A stretch of 64,000 nucleotides of DNA from Anaspis maculata (GCA_949128115.1 OX421965.1:33909681-33973680), one strand, 5' to 3'; counted from the first letter of the stretch, positions 34,769-46,283 are shown. Numbers and translations: made by a program. The notes: generated from the letters alone by a model not told the origin.

Positions 34769-36505
34769 ATGGCTAGCACAAAATCCTGCTTTTTTCGAGG
34801 ATGTACAAACAACTCCTTAAATTGTACTCGAAAGATATTTATAAGGGTGCCTAGAAATATGGAAGTGCGAAAGTTGTGGTATCAAGCTGCCAGGAACACT
34901 TCGGAAATTCCCAGCTCATCAGAAGTTTTCTGCTGTGAAGATCACTTCAACGTAAGTCTTATTCAAAATGCCGTTTTCTTTTAGCGAATAACAAAATTTG
35001 TTTTTTTTTCACAACAGCTTCAAACTGATTGTGACAACTGGCAATACTTTAAAACTGTTGGTGGGAAGCTGACTATTAAAAAAGGAATCGTTCCCCGAGA
35101 CCTTGGACCCGTCACAGGTTCCAACGAGGAATCACAGCTTACAAGATCTGCCGAAAAGCGAAAAACTGAGATAGTTGAAGAACTATTTCCAAAAAGATTA
35201 AAAACTGTTCCTTCAGAAGCAGCAAAGCTCCCAGGGCATGGAGCCCGAAGAAAATTGTTTGAATCTGAAGCAGGACCTTCATCATCAGCCACAACTACGA
35301 CACCAACAAAAGAGACACGTCCACTTTCTGTAGAATCGCCTTCGGGAAAGTTCGAAGTATTCAACGCTGAACTACAAAAGCCGAAGCCGCTGACCTCAAG
35401 AACAAAAACAAAAGCAACTCAAACGAGTTGGCAAGTTCGGAGTGTAGCAGTTCTAGCCGACTTCAGAAAGGATTCTGTTGATAAAGCCACAAATACGAAC
35501 ATTAGAATTGCCAAAAAGTGTGTGCCACAATCAGTGGAAAAGAATAGTGACAGTGATGTGTCATCACCTAGAAAAGGTGTGAAATCTGATAATGGTTCAT
35601 ACTACCCATCATCAGATTGTGGCAGCTCGAGTTTCACACCTCCATTTCCTTTCAAAGGAACTGGTGAGCTTGGGAAGATAGAGAATAGCCCTCGTCTCTA
35701 CACCGGATTGCCACCAGATGCTTATTTCCTGGTAGAAAAGTTGTGTAACGAAGGGTTGAACAAGATGGATGTTCTCCTAACATTGAAAAAAATAAGGACA
35801 AATGATAGTTTTGAGAGGCTCGCCATAGATTTTGGCTATCAGTCAAACTATCCGTCAAAAGTCTTCAATAAAACCTTGCCAAAAATGGCGAGTCTACTTC
35901 AAGAACTAATAGTGTGGCCGTCTGCATCTAAAATTAGATCATTACTGCCTCAACAGTTTTGGGCCAATTACAAAAATGTGCAGACAATCATCGACTGCTT
36001 TGAGATTGAAATCCAAAAGCCCTCCGGAGCAGTCCATCAAGCCTTGACGTGGAGCCAATACAAATCATGCAACACAGCAAAATATCTCATCTCGTCCACA
36101 CCAAATGGCTTAGTGAACTTTGTGTCCTCTGGATTTGGTGGTAGGACATCAGATCTGGACATTGTAACCAAGTCTGGTTATTTGGATGTCCTTCCTCAAA
36201 ACTGTCAAGTTTTAGCCGACAGGGGATTCAAACAGATAGTTCCTCTACTAGAGAAGAAAAATTGTACTCTTGTGCGGCCTCCGAGTGTGAGCAGTAGTGA
36301 GAAGCAGACAAAAGCTCAAGTGCGACAAAGCAAATTAATAGCTTCTGTAAGGATTCATATTGAAAGAGTGATCAGACGACTTAGGGAATTCAAAATGATT
36401 GCTCCTCATGCTTGTATTCCGACAAAAATGCTTAGTCACTTAGATTATATTGTGATAGTAGCTTGTTCTATAATAAATCTCCAGGGGCCTTTGTTACACA
36501 AATAG
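34769..36505 (+). CDS. THAP-domain DDE transposase (two exons, 556 aa)
   Basis: Transposase of the ISL2EU-type element. Exon 1 is 34769-34951 and exon 2 is 35018-36505, joined in phase 0 across a 66-bp GT-AG intron. The THAP zinc finger covers about residues 1-85 (C7, C12, C56, H59; W37; the intron splits it after HFN) and should bind the transposon ends. A charged, Ser-rich linker follows. A helix-turn-helix (about 295-355) precedes the DDE_Tnp_4 catalytic fold: D387 (TIIDCFEIEI), D462 (VLADRGF) and E510 (VRIHIERVIRRL), with GGRTSD before D462. Those family motifs are complete and the last residues (INLQGPLL) match the usual C-terminus, so the protein looks full length. THAP genes of host origin are possible in principle, but the shared TIRs argue for a transposon. 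Confidence 0.85.
34952..35017 (+). other. Intron in the THAP transposase gene
   Basis: GTAAGT donor and TTTTTTTTTCACAACAG acceptor, 66 bp. Removing it restores the THAP region from HFN to LQTDCDNW without a stop. Confidence 0.8.
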
Positions 36506-36624
36506 GTACCTATTATTGAATAAAAGTAATTTATACATATACAGGTGGTCCATCCTAGCGTAATTATCCCGTAGTGGTCTTACCGTTCAAGATAAAGGAA
36601 GAGATGTAAGAGAAAAGTTATATT

Positions 36625-37045
36625 TTTGAGAATTGTTCAAATTATAAATTCCAAGTTCGATTTGGAAGAAAACGTTGGTCTTGCAAAATTTTTATCAGAG
36701 GCTTCGTTTTCGAGAAATATGAATGAGTGTTCGAAAAACATGTCAAAAATTCAAAAACACCAATTTAGAGAGAATAAAAATTTATTTTTCTGGAAATTTG
36801 CTTCTCAGGTTCAGTATTGGTATATGAATCTAAAACACCTGAAATATCCATTTCATTGAAGAAATATAAATTTTCTTGGATTATCATTTTTATTCTCTTG
36901 AAAGTGGTGCTTTTGACATGTTTTTCAAACATTCAGACTAATAGTATTTCGAAAACGGAGACTGTGATCAAAATTTTGCAAGAGTTACTTTTTCCAAACT
37001 GAACCTAGAATTCAAAGCTATGAACAATTTTCGAAAATAAGTAGG
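36625..37045. mobile_element. Foldback nested between the two transposon genes
   Basis: Two arms pair around 36840: TTGCAAAATTTTTATCAGAG against the complement of GTGATCAAAATTTTGCAAGA, and GAAAAACATGTCAAAAATTC against GTGCTTTTGACATGTTTTTC. The ends are vague. An ACAGGTGG at 36541 and a CCCTGTATATC at about 37480 may mark the full extent. It lies after both stop codons, so it does not interrupt either gene. Confidence 0.5.
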
Positions 37046-37793
37046 GGTAAAACATTGGGGCCAAAAAAAGGGAAAACCATGTAAAATCTACGCCCTTGGA
37101 TTTTTTTTTATGCAACGCGTTAATTTGATAGACTTATTTTAGTTACCGTTGGTTATAGTATATTATTCAACAAGCCGGTAATGATTGCCTCATGAGTAAT
37201 AGGCATTACCCGCGAGTAGAGTACTATGCTTTATCCAGTCTTATTGAAAAAATGCAGGCATGTATGCGCGTGATAATGCGTACATTATTTAATAGGGTTG
37301 AAAAATTTGAACCAAATCGGTTGAACGGTCAACACATTATGCGAAAAAAAAGTAAATAATTTCCAACTTTGAAGGACTTCTCCGCTACTAGGCACTTTAG
37401 AAATCTATTTTCTGGGGAAAGTCCCTTCCATTTTCAATCCCTATCACGTCCTCAAATTAATGTATTAAAACATTTACCCTGTATATCATAATATAGAGTG
37501 GAACATATGGTTTGTCTGATGTGAAAGGTATAATGAAATTTCTACGAGGTGATGTTTAAAAAAAACAGATAGTATATTGAATGAAAATGCATAAAGGCAA
37601 TCTGTAGGCGTTTTCAATTTAATGAAAAACACGGCAGAGCAGAGGTCAGAAACAACAAAAATTAAACAAATGAAATATGCCCATTGAGGATGGAACTTAG
37701 ATACGTTCGTTCACAATGTACATGCGAGGTGATTCACAACAAAACTTATTTCACTAACAAGACAAATCTACGGAGATAGAATAGGTACTAAAC

Positions 37794-39266
37794 TTAAACA
37801 AGTCTATGAAAGATTGCCTTTTTCCAAAAAGCTTCCGCTTTTACAATGAGACTTCGACAAAAATCTACATCTAAATCTACCTCAATCACTTCCACTTTTT
37901 TATTTTCCTCAAAATTTGGTGAAGCCACGCAAAATAGCCCTTTAGATTTTTCGCACAAAAACATTTGCAACTGTATTTGTGCATAGGGCTTAGGCATGAT
38001 TTTTCCGTTTTTGACAAAATTTTCCACTGTTGCTGCTTTTGATGGGCACTTGACTTCAATGCAAAACTCATCTGTCACAGCATCGGGTGATGCTCCAAAT
38101 ATTGGATAGTCTTTTTTCAATACCATTCCTGATTTTTTGAAAACAAGTTTTCTTTCATTACAAACGACTTTAATTACTTGCTGCTCTAAAATTATACCTC
38201 TTTTCATAGCTTTCGTTTGCATAAATTTTGTAGCTCCTAGCACTGTCTCTACAAGAGTTCCATCAAAAGTTTGACACTGTGCAACTTCATGGATTTTTGA
38301 AGCTGTGACTCTTCCAAATCTTGCAGCAAACCACTCTGGGCAGTCCGACTGGTTCACAGTTGCTGTGCAAAGGTGAAGACAAGTATCTGGATCAAGGGTT
38401 GTCTTGCAAAAATCAATAAAATCACTGGCACTTCCATGAACTACACTGTGCAGATACTTCGACATTAAATGGTGAAGTGATACATCCTCTACCAAAGTAT
38501 TTGTCGTCCGGAAGAAACTGAATAAACAGCCCTTACTCGACTTCTTTATTCCTTCTTCAACTACCGCGTTCAAGAAGCTGTTGGACTTGGGTGGTAGTGG
38601 TGCAACGGTTCTGTTTGGTATCGCTGCAATTTTCACGGGTTCCAGTGTGCCCACTCTGGAAAGTGTTGACTTCTTCCAGTAACACACTGTTGAAGTTACA
38701 GCTGGTTCGTAATTCTTTTTCAGCAGCCAAAAGAGTAAAGCAATTGCATGTTTACAACCTCCTAAAAGAAAAAGACAAATATATAAGCATTACCCACAGA
38801 TAGTTAATCAAATCACTTGTCAAATCATGAAATTCAAAAATGTTCTACGAATTAACACAAACCTTCACTAGCAGCGCAGTCATGACATTGGCATTCTACT
38901 ATTTCCTCTGCATTTTCATCAATGGTCGCACTTACTAAGTAAGCTCTTTGACGAACCCTGTGTTCAGGAGTAATTCGTGCTTTGATCATGCAACGGGGAT
39001 GTTCCCTTCTTAGCTGAACATACCCTACAGCGTCATCTGTGTAGGTTTGCCGACCAGATCTGTATCATAAAATGGATCATTAAATGTGGTTGTTGATAAT
39101 AATCTAAATATGATAATAAAATAAGTGCTCCTTATTACCTTTGCGTTTTTACATGTTGTACTCCAGCTATCATGTAGTTTGCATTCTGCCGATAATATGA
39201 ATCCATCATATCTGGATCCACTTTCGGCAAATTGGTGGAATTTGCTTCCACATAACCAGCATCCAT
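37794..39266 (-). CDS. SWIM zinc-finger YqaJ-type nuclease (three exons, 430 aa)
   Basis: Exons on the minus strand are 39266-39139, 39059-38863 and 38761-37794, all with GT-AG introns (79 and 101 bp) and a continuous 430-codon frame. A SWIM-type zinc motif spans the exon 2/3 junction (about residues 97-113, ECQCHDCAASEG then GCKHAIALLFW). The YqaJ/lambda-exonuclease fold follows: FGRVTASK (about 257), RGIILEQQ (E301), GASPDAV (D335), IEVKCP (E344, K346) and YAQIQLQMFLC (about 368-378). These give the metal-binding E..D..E-x-K set of PD-(D/E)XK exonucleases. The partner transposase is convergent. A role in processing DNA ends or in repair during transposition is inferred; the function of YqaJ in these elements is not settled as far as I know. 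Confidence 0.85.
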
Positions 39267-39653
39267 TCTTCAAACTTAAAGGCACTTTTGACGAAAGCAA
39301 GTAGCACGAAATCAAGAATGTTGAAGATAAAATATCGAATCAACGCATAAAGTTTTCGGACATAACCTCTCTTTCATTAAATGCAAACAAGAACAAAACG
39401 ATATGTCAAATCAAATCTGTCAGAATAAGTGGGAGGGATTGCGATGTTGCCGATGTGATTCGAAGTTGATCCTCATTGGTCTAAAATATGCGCGCGATAT
39501 CTAGGAGTTCAAAACTTTCTGCAAAACTGAACGTACTTTTAGGAGGCCGTAATTAAAAAAAAATAATAATAATTTTTTTTCCAACTGCATTATATTAAAT
39601 TTTGACTATCAATAATTAATAATATCAGGTAAATTCAACGGTTTCTTTATGTT

Positions 39654-39665
39654 GGAACATACCCC
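39654..39665 (-). repeat. Right TIR of the ISL2EU-type element
   Basis: GGAACATACCCC followed by AT (39666-39667); complement of the left TIR. Confidence 0.7.
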
Positions 39666-40080
39666 ATTGTGTATAAAAAGTTTTATTAGCTTCTTTTTAT
39701 GAGCTAATTCAATAAAAGCGGGTGTTTAGAATGGGGAATGAAAATAGAGGTGTGCCATTGTTGTGTAAAACCGACCAGACACAGTGCACCTGTTTATGCA
39801 GACGCGCGGCTAAATAGTGATAATGTTGGATTCCGGATTGATGAACGCATAAAAAATTCCGCTTCGGGTGAATACAGCTAACTACATAACTAATTTTGAT
39901 ATTTAACGCGAGATTTAACGTTTATAATTTGATGCTGCTGATAATAGCTCCAGATACCATCGGGCTTTGCTCGTTCTACACTAAATGGCATTTTAACTGT
40001 TGCTGTTGATCTCGTGGTTGATATTCAAACGTGAATCCCGTGACATACATAATATACAGGGTGTCTCAGCCAGTGGCGTA

Positions 40081-40585
40081 GATGCGGGGGGTGTCCAGGG
40101 GGTCTGGACACCCCCCAGAGAGTCCTGTTTTAAATTTTTATGTTATTAAGGAAAATCGATCATTATTGTTATGTGGGTGCTGTCCGGTGTTACCTTTTTT
40201 CAACTTGAAAAAAAAATCAATTCATTCAAATTTTGTTGTTGTTAAAAAACAAAAAGTTGTGAAAATCATAACAATTTTACCTTCAGCTGAGGCCGTGCTG
40301 GACCATCTTAGCCTCGCAGGCTAGAATTTATAATTATTCAAGAGCACAGTTGTTTAACGATTTTTTCATAGATTTGGGTTGGACGGATTTTTCAGAAAAC
40401 TTTTATATTTCAGATTGATATTCTTTTTTCAATAAAGTCCAGTTCCAAAATACAATACAAATTGATTGACCACGCCCCTTTTACCAAAAATTTTTCGCCT
40501 GCGGTGCAATTTCGCTCGCGATCCCTTTCCTTCTCTGTTTCGGTGCTAGACACCCCCCCAGGTCAAAATCCTATCTACGCCACTG
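40081..40585. mobile_element. hAT-type non-autonomous element with 8-bp TSD
   Basis: The 505-bp element has ends CAGTGGCGTAGAT and ATCTACGCCACTG and a perfect 8-bp duplication GTCTCAGC (40073-40080 and 40586-40593). Subterminal GGGGGGTGTCC/GACACCCCCC repeats add to the stem. It shares its CAGTGGCGTA tip with the element at 11472-11846. No transposase remains. Confidence 0.87.
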
Positions 40586-40750
40586 GTCTCAGCTCTCGAA
40601 GGTATCGCATTCCGACACAAGACTACGATCGGTATATGGAATGTTCGAATAAGTCTCAAGTTCACAGAAAATTATCTATACAAAAAAGTATATTCTTGAA
40701 GTTATGAGAAGTCCAAGGAAAAGTCAAAGAATGGTCCTTAACCTCTTCTA

Positions 40751-40872
40751 ACGAGTGATCGAATAAATTTCTCCTCTAGTCGCCTATATGATTCCTGAAA
40801 ATCTGGCGGAAAAACGTAGCTACCCAAGAGACTGAAGCCTACTTTGAGGGGGAATTTATTCGATCACCCTTT
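40751..40872. mobile_element. ~120-bp MITE
   Basis: ACGAGTGATCGAATAAATTT at the left pairs with GAATTTATTCGATCACCCTT at the right. The rest is unique. TA precedes the left end. Confidence 0.5.
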
Positions 40873-41569
40873 AGTTTCGTTATTTCAAAAGATTTTCAGA
40901 AATTAGTTATGACAGAATGATGAGTAATAATAATAATAATATGAACCACCAGATGTGTACTGGGTTTCCATTAACTAAGCCGGGTGATTTATAAACTAGA
41001 AACATCCGAATTTGAAAACAAATCTCTCCCAAAAATATTTTGGAACAAAACCATGTTATCTTCCGCCTACGTTTTTTAAGGAGCCAAAAGAATGGTTTTT
41101 GAACATTTTTGATAAAAAATAATTTTCCAGGTTCATGAGTCACGAATAACCTTAATCATCTATCAGTGGATATTTTTTATGTATAATTTTGCCTTAATTG
41201 ACTTACCAGAATCCTTCCAGCAATTTTCGAGGATTTGTGCGATTTTTCACTGAAAGAGTCTCCCGAGATAACGGAGATAAAGGTGACCAGATCACCTTTT
41301 CGCCCTTCATAACCTTCAAAATGAGAGTTGAAGATACTTTTTTTAGTAATCTTCTCGGTAATCTTATAGAGATTTTTCTTAGGCTTGTGAGCGGTAGACT
41401 GCCATGGATCGTAAAGCGATGCGATGTTTCGAAGATCGTGAAACGATCGACATAATTATTATTCGATGAGGTTCGGAATAAAGCCTCATCGCTGTCGTTG
41501 GGCGCTATTCGTGACTCCTGAGGGGGATGGTGTTGCGAAATTCCCGAGGATCGAGGATCTCAAAGCAAT

Positions 41570-41881
41570 GGCTACGTTTACACCGTGGCTTTGGTCCGCG
41601 ACCTAAGCACTAAATTCGACCCAAATAAATTGAGTCCACGTGGTGTAAACGATCGTAGACACGGACCAAATTAGGACCAAGTAGCTTGGGTCAGGTCTCC
41701 GGTTAGCTGTGAAGTGAAGTAAATTTAGTTTTTATATTTATCTGGTTTAAGTTCATATTTTGAAATAGGTAGGCCGCGTTAGTCTGCCGGTAAAAACGCT
41801 GGAAGAGAAGAATTACTTCAGGTGGAATTTGGGTCAGTGCTTGGGTCGGTCCAGTTTTAGTCCACCGGTGTAAACGTAGCC
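41570..41881. mobile_element. 312-bp MITE, ends GGCTACGTTTACACC
   Basis: Terminal repeats GGCTACGTTTACACCG and CGGTGTAAACGTAGCC are almost perfect, and AAT flanks both ends. The interior has further inverted similarity (CTTGGGTCAGGTC and GGTCAGTGCTTGGGTC-like words). The 3-bp flank suggests a Harbinger-related origin, but AAT is not the usual TWA. Confidence 0.6.
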
Positions 41882-41904
41882 AATGTCTCCAACGCTCGTA
41901 GAGC

Positions 41905-43164
41905 TATACTGGTCACAATTTGATGTGGGTCACCCAAAAAATTGTTCGGTTTTTAATCTCTGTCAATCACTTGAAAATTATCAGATTTCGTAATAACTTA
42001 CACCAACTTCAAGATCAGTCTTTCTACTTTCACCATCTGCAAGTGATTGTTGGCTCGTGACAGCAATATGTTTAATACAGGGTGATAAAAAAAACCTTGT
42101 AATTTTGTACTTTTTTGCAATGGTACGGGAACTTTCGTGGCCACACTGTAATTTTGGATTTTGCTCTATTTGGTAACCAATAGTATGAGGAACTCATTGC
42201 TTCTTAGCTTGATGCTCCAGGTTGCATAGTTCCAGAAATGGGATTTTTTTTCATGAGTTGATTTTTCGCGCTGCACTGTTTCTAATTCTCACAGGTGGCT
42301 TCAAATATTCAATCAAGTAGGTATTCAAGTTGAGTAGATCAATTTGACAGTTACATATTAATGTTGCTATGAAATTTTTTTTCTGAGTTTAGCAAAAATT
42401 ACTTCGCAAATTGCAACAACAACAATAATAATAAATGTAACATGGCAATATTAGGAATTAATCTTCCGTGAATAATGAAATCAAAACAATGATATGGCTA
42501 AACTTATCGCCCGATATCAATCCAATTGAGCACATATGGGATGCTCTCCAAAAAAGACTGTCAGCACTACCAGTATACAACTCACTACAAGACAAGAACT
42601 TATTGGATGCTCTAACCGCGAAGTGGAGAGAAATCCCTGTGGCAACTATCAATAACCTGTTCAAAGGTATGTCTAGATCCTACCAAAGAGTAGTGCAGTC
42701 CAGATCAGGTCGAAGCTACTTTTGAAGTATTTTACCCCGTTCATTTTCATTGCTCATAATTTAAATCTAATAAAAAAATTGTTCGTATAAATTAATGTGA
42801 TAAAGTAACTAAATAAGAAATAGAAACAAATTTTCGTAACTAAGCAACGTAGAGCATCAAACTATGAAAAAATGAATTCCTCATACTATTGGTTACCAAA
42901 TACTGCAAAATCCAAAATTACAGGGTGGCCACGAAAGTTCCTGTACCATTACAAAAAAGTACAAAATTACAAGGCATCCTTCATCACCCTGTATTAAACA
43001 TATCGCTGTCACAAGCCAACAAGCACTTGCAGATGGTGAAAGTAGAAGGATTTATCTTGAAGTTGGTGAGAGTAACTTCAAAATCTGATGATTTTCAAGT
43101 GATTGACGGAGATTAAAAACCGAACAGTTTTTGAGGTGACCCACTTCAAATTGTGACCAGTATA
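41905..43164. mobile_element. Tc1-like transposon with long TIRs, internally deleted
   Basis: The arms begin TACTGGTCACAATTTGA, are flanked by TA on both sides, and can be followed inward for over 250 bp. They pass an internal ACAGGGTGATRAAA tip (42076 and its inverse ending about 42995) and CCTCATACTATTGGTTACCA. Between them only the last 80 codons or so of a Tc1/mariner-type transposase survive. The length (1.26 kb) is smaller than expected for an autonomous copy with such arms. Confidence 0.7.
42468..42725 (+). pseudogene. Tc1/mariner transposase, C-terminal fragment
   Basis: The frame reads WLNLSPDINPIEHIWDALQK, then RLSALPVYNSLQDKNLLDAL and TAKWREIPVATINNLFKGMS. This is the classic end of Tc1-family transposases (SPDLNPIEHLWD, with the third catalytic acidic residue in PIEH, then EEWxxIPxxxIxxLIxSM). 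The first two catalytic Asp residues and the DNA-binding domains are missing. The frame ends naturally with SGRSYF. It shows which superfamily made the surrounding TA-flanked inverted repeats. Confidence 0.85.
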
Positions 43165-44125
43165 GATCGCACTCAAAGAACAGCTAAAAGCTGAAAATGT
43201 CCACACTATTTTGTACAATGCAGGTTCAATTCGTAGCCCAAAGCCCAATGCTTTTTAGATCATTTTAAATTTTTGAAATTCACTATTGGCCGCCCCAATA
43301 CCTTCATAAGTACAAGGGAAAGTTATTTGAGACCCTACCAGGGAGAGTGGTTGGGGCGTCTTGGAGTTTTTTAAATGAGACGGATTCATCCTCCCCTATA
43401 TTTCGTTTCCTCTTGAACGGATTTTCAAGAACTACGCATCAAATTGCTTATAATATTTGTCAGTAGTAGTAATTGTTGTGAGATTAATATGTGACACGAT
43501 TGATGTTGATATTTTTTTTCTCTAATATCATGAGCTATGAAGCTGAGAAGCTGAAACATTTCCCGATGGGCTCTGCGTTCAAGCGTGCTACGCATTATGG
43601 ATACACTTATACAGGGTGATCCACATCATTCACAACTTGTGACTTTTCTATCAATGGTAGATTCCTTGACCTATTATATGACAAACTCTGAAAACGAGTT
43701 TGTCAAAATGCGAGCATCATTGGCTTAGTTTTCGGGGTGTTACACTTCGGAGTAACAATCAGTTTGCGAGGCTTTTTGTCAATAAAAAAAAATAAACGGC
43801 AGTACAAATTTGAAACCAGTAGGTACTTGAACATGCACTCTATACTTATACATATTTTGCCGTGTTTATTTTTGTTATGTTATCGCTAGAAAAAACATGA
43901 CCTCAGTAATTATTGCACTATAGTGCAAAATTATCGCCTAATTCTAATCTGATTGGTTCTAAACAACAATAGAAAATTGTTATTTCATTGTAAAAATGTC
44001 AGATTTGACAGATAAATGAAATTTTTATTATTATTTCTGATTAAATGATGAATCAATTTTGAATTAATTATTGAATAGTATAGTCCAAAGAATACTTGTA
44101 TGAATCTCTCATGCTTGTATCATAT

Positions 44126-44701
44126 GCCCGTATTCATAGTGGTTGTCAGGGGCACTTTGTCCAAGTATCACTTTGAACCTCGCTCTGAACCAAGCTAACT
44201 CAAGTACGCATTCATTTCATCCAGGGGCGGATTTCGCTATAGGCAAAGTAGGCACGTGCCTAGGAAGGCAGATCCAAGAGGGCGGCATCGACATCGTTTT
44301 CTTGGAAAAGAAAGCATGGTTTCATTTTTATTCCACGAAAATCACGTTCGCGCAATTTTTTCCTGTTCAATTTTTGTTAATTTGTGTCAACTATTGATGA
44401 AAAACCACTTATTATCAATAACAGCAGTTAGTGCTCTAAAAATATAAACACAAACTATTTAGTTCTCTGAGACACACTTCTCTAAGGGAAAGGGGCGGCC
44501 TTTCCCTTAGAAATGCCTAGGGCGCCACAAAACCCAAGTCCTTCCCTGATTTCATTCCGTTTCATAGACATAACTTTTGGCTTTCCTCGAGGAATACTAT
44601 TTCATGGGAAAAGCCAAAAATATGTCTGTAAAACAGAAATTGTACTTGATTTTAAGTAATACTTGGACAAGGTGCACTTGACAACGGCTATGAATACGGG
44701 C
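44126..44701. mobile_element. TIR element, ends GCCCGTATTCATAG
   Basis: GCCCGTATTCATAGTGGTTG at the left is inverted at the right (CAACGGCTATGAATACGGGC). The repeats continue through CACTTTGTCCAAGTAT and ATACTTGGACAAGGTGCAC. It carries a nested hAT-type copy at 44222-44548. No transposase. Confidence 0.65.
44222..44548. mobile_element. Nested hAT-type element (8-bp TSD, one mismatch)
   Basis: The ends are CAGGGGCGGATTTCG and, on the complement, CAGGGAAGGACTTGG. Flanks ATTTCATC and ATTTCATT agree at seven of eight bases. The subterminal GGCACGTGCCTAGGAAGG is palindromic. It interrupts the GCCCGTATTC element. Confidence 0.6.
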
Positions 44702-45195
44702 GGTACTGAAAGCTAAAAGGCTCCGACTAAAAAGCCCCTAAATCAAAGCCGGTTATTTTCTTTCAACTGGCATTTAGAAAAATTATTTAATATTTTGATA
44801 TTGACGGGTGGAAGAAGAAATCCGAGAATAACCGATCACAGCGCTGTCGATGCTCAGCAGAAGTCACAGGCCAAGTTATTTTTTCATTTTTCACTATATA
44901 ATTCCATTATTCCAGTATGAAGGATGTAGAAGAATGAATACATTAGGTCAAAGTAATTTGGTTGAGAAAATTGCCAAAAGAAAAAAATACTTCATTTCCA
45001 GCTTTATATCTTAGGCGGTGAATTTTTTTATTGAAAAAATCATTCAAACCTATCATGCAGAATACTGAAGAAAGTCCATCCTGAAAAACAAAAAGATTTT
45101 TCTCTTGTCAAAAGCCCTATGGGATGTCTCGCGTAGAATCTGAAGATCTTCGACTGTGGTCGTTTTTATCTGATTTTTTTCCTGCTATCTGTTTA

Positions 45196-46283
45196 TACCG
45201 GGTGATCATTTGAAAACTATCCACCTGCAATAACTCCTGATTCCTAGCGAAAATGTCTTCGAGCAAAAACGGGTCGATTTTTATATCGAAGGGGACATCT
45301 AAAACATACATTGGCGATTTTCTATGTTTAGCCCCCTCGCCCCCACCTACCCCAACTTTGAAATTTCAAATGACACTACCTATTTTGCGATACATTAAAT
45401 TCAACAGAATGAAATTCTCTTTCTGAGAAAATTATTCTGAAATTTTGAACCTCACCCCTCTTCCCCCCTAAATTCTCTGAGTGTCCAATTGAATATTCTT
45501 GACCTCCCAATTCTCTGCAATGCAGTCAACGTCATCCTGCACAGTATCGGAAGAGAAAATTTTTCATGGAAAAAGTGCCAACAAAATTCACCCCTTTTTT
45601 ATCCCCCCTCTTGACCTTGGAAATCTAAAATGACAATATCTACTTTGTGATACATCAAATTGAAGGGGATTGAATTCTCTCCCTGAACACAATTTTTTCG
45701 AAATTTTTAAAACCCCCGTTTTTCAACTAAAACACTCCAAATGTCCAGTTGAATGGGGGAGGGGTTGAAAATTACCAAGAAATTGTTTTCAAAAAAAGAA
45801 TTTAAATTCCTTTAATTTGATGTATCACAGAGTGGGTGATATTTTGTTGAATTTTAAAGTTGCCCAACTCAACTGGGGCAATGGGGTCAACTTGGGTGGC
45901 ATTTTTTCCACCGAAAATTCTCTTCTTTGAAGCTACTCAGGATGATGCTGACTAAACTGAAAAGAATTTAGGGGTCCAGAATATTGAAAAGGACACTGAA
46001 AGAATTTTTAGGGAGAAGGGGGGTAGAGTTAAAATTTTTGAAAATATCTTTTTTAAAAAGAGAATTTAATCTTCTTCAATTTGATGTATCGCAAGGTAGG
46101 TAGTGTCATTTGAAATTTTATTTTTTGGATGGGTGGGGGCAAGGGGGCTGAAGATAGAAATTTGGTAATGCATGCTTTAGATGTCCCCCTCGATATAAAA
46201 ATCGACCTGTTTTTGCTCGAAGAAATATTGACTAGGAATCGGGAGTTATTGCAGGTGGATAGTTTTCAAATGATCACCCGGTA
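45196..46283. mobile_element. 1.09-kb TA-flanked inverted-repeat element
   Basis: The left arm TACCGGGTGATCATTTGAAA, continuing through CTATCCACCTGCAATAACTC, is inverted at the right end (GAGTTATTGCAGGTGG, then TTTCAAATGATCACCCGGTA). Both are bounded by TA. The interior repeats a block of ~220-330 bp several times in both orientations: a polypyrimidine/poly-purine run plus TTTGATGTATCRCAAARTAGGT. A truncated relative is at 14395-14662, and 57385-57866 shares the interior block. Confidence 0.7.

Larger units (their letters stand above)
34443..39665. mobile_element. ISL2EU/IS4EU-type DNA transposon (apparently intact)
   Basis: The 5223-bp element has TIRs GGGGTATGTTCC at 34443 and the complement GGAACATACCCC ending at 39665, each bordered by AT. 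It holds two convergent spliced genes, a THAP-DDE transposase on plus and a SWIM-YqaJ nuclease on minus. From memory, Repbase describes the ISL2EU (IS4EU) superfamily by a THAP-type transposase paired with a YqaJ protein and a 2-bp duplication, which fits. Both genes read through without stops once short introns are removed. A foldback sits between the two 3' ends. Confidence 0.75.

Noticed and set aside
35020..35364. Minus-strand frame opposite the THAP transposase
   Set aside because: Shadow of the transposase exon; no motif.
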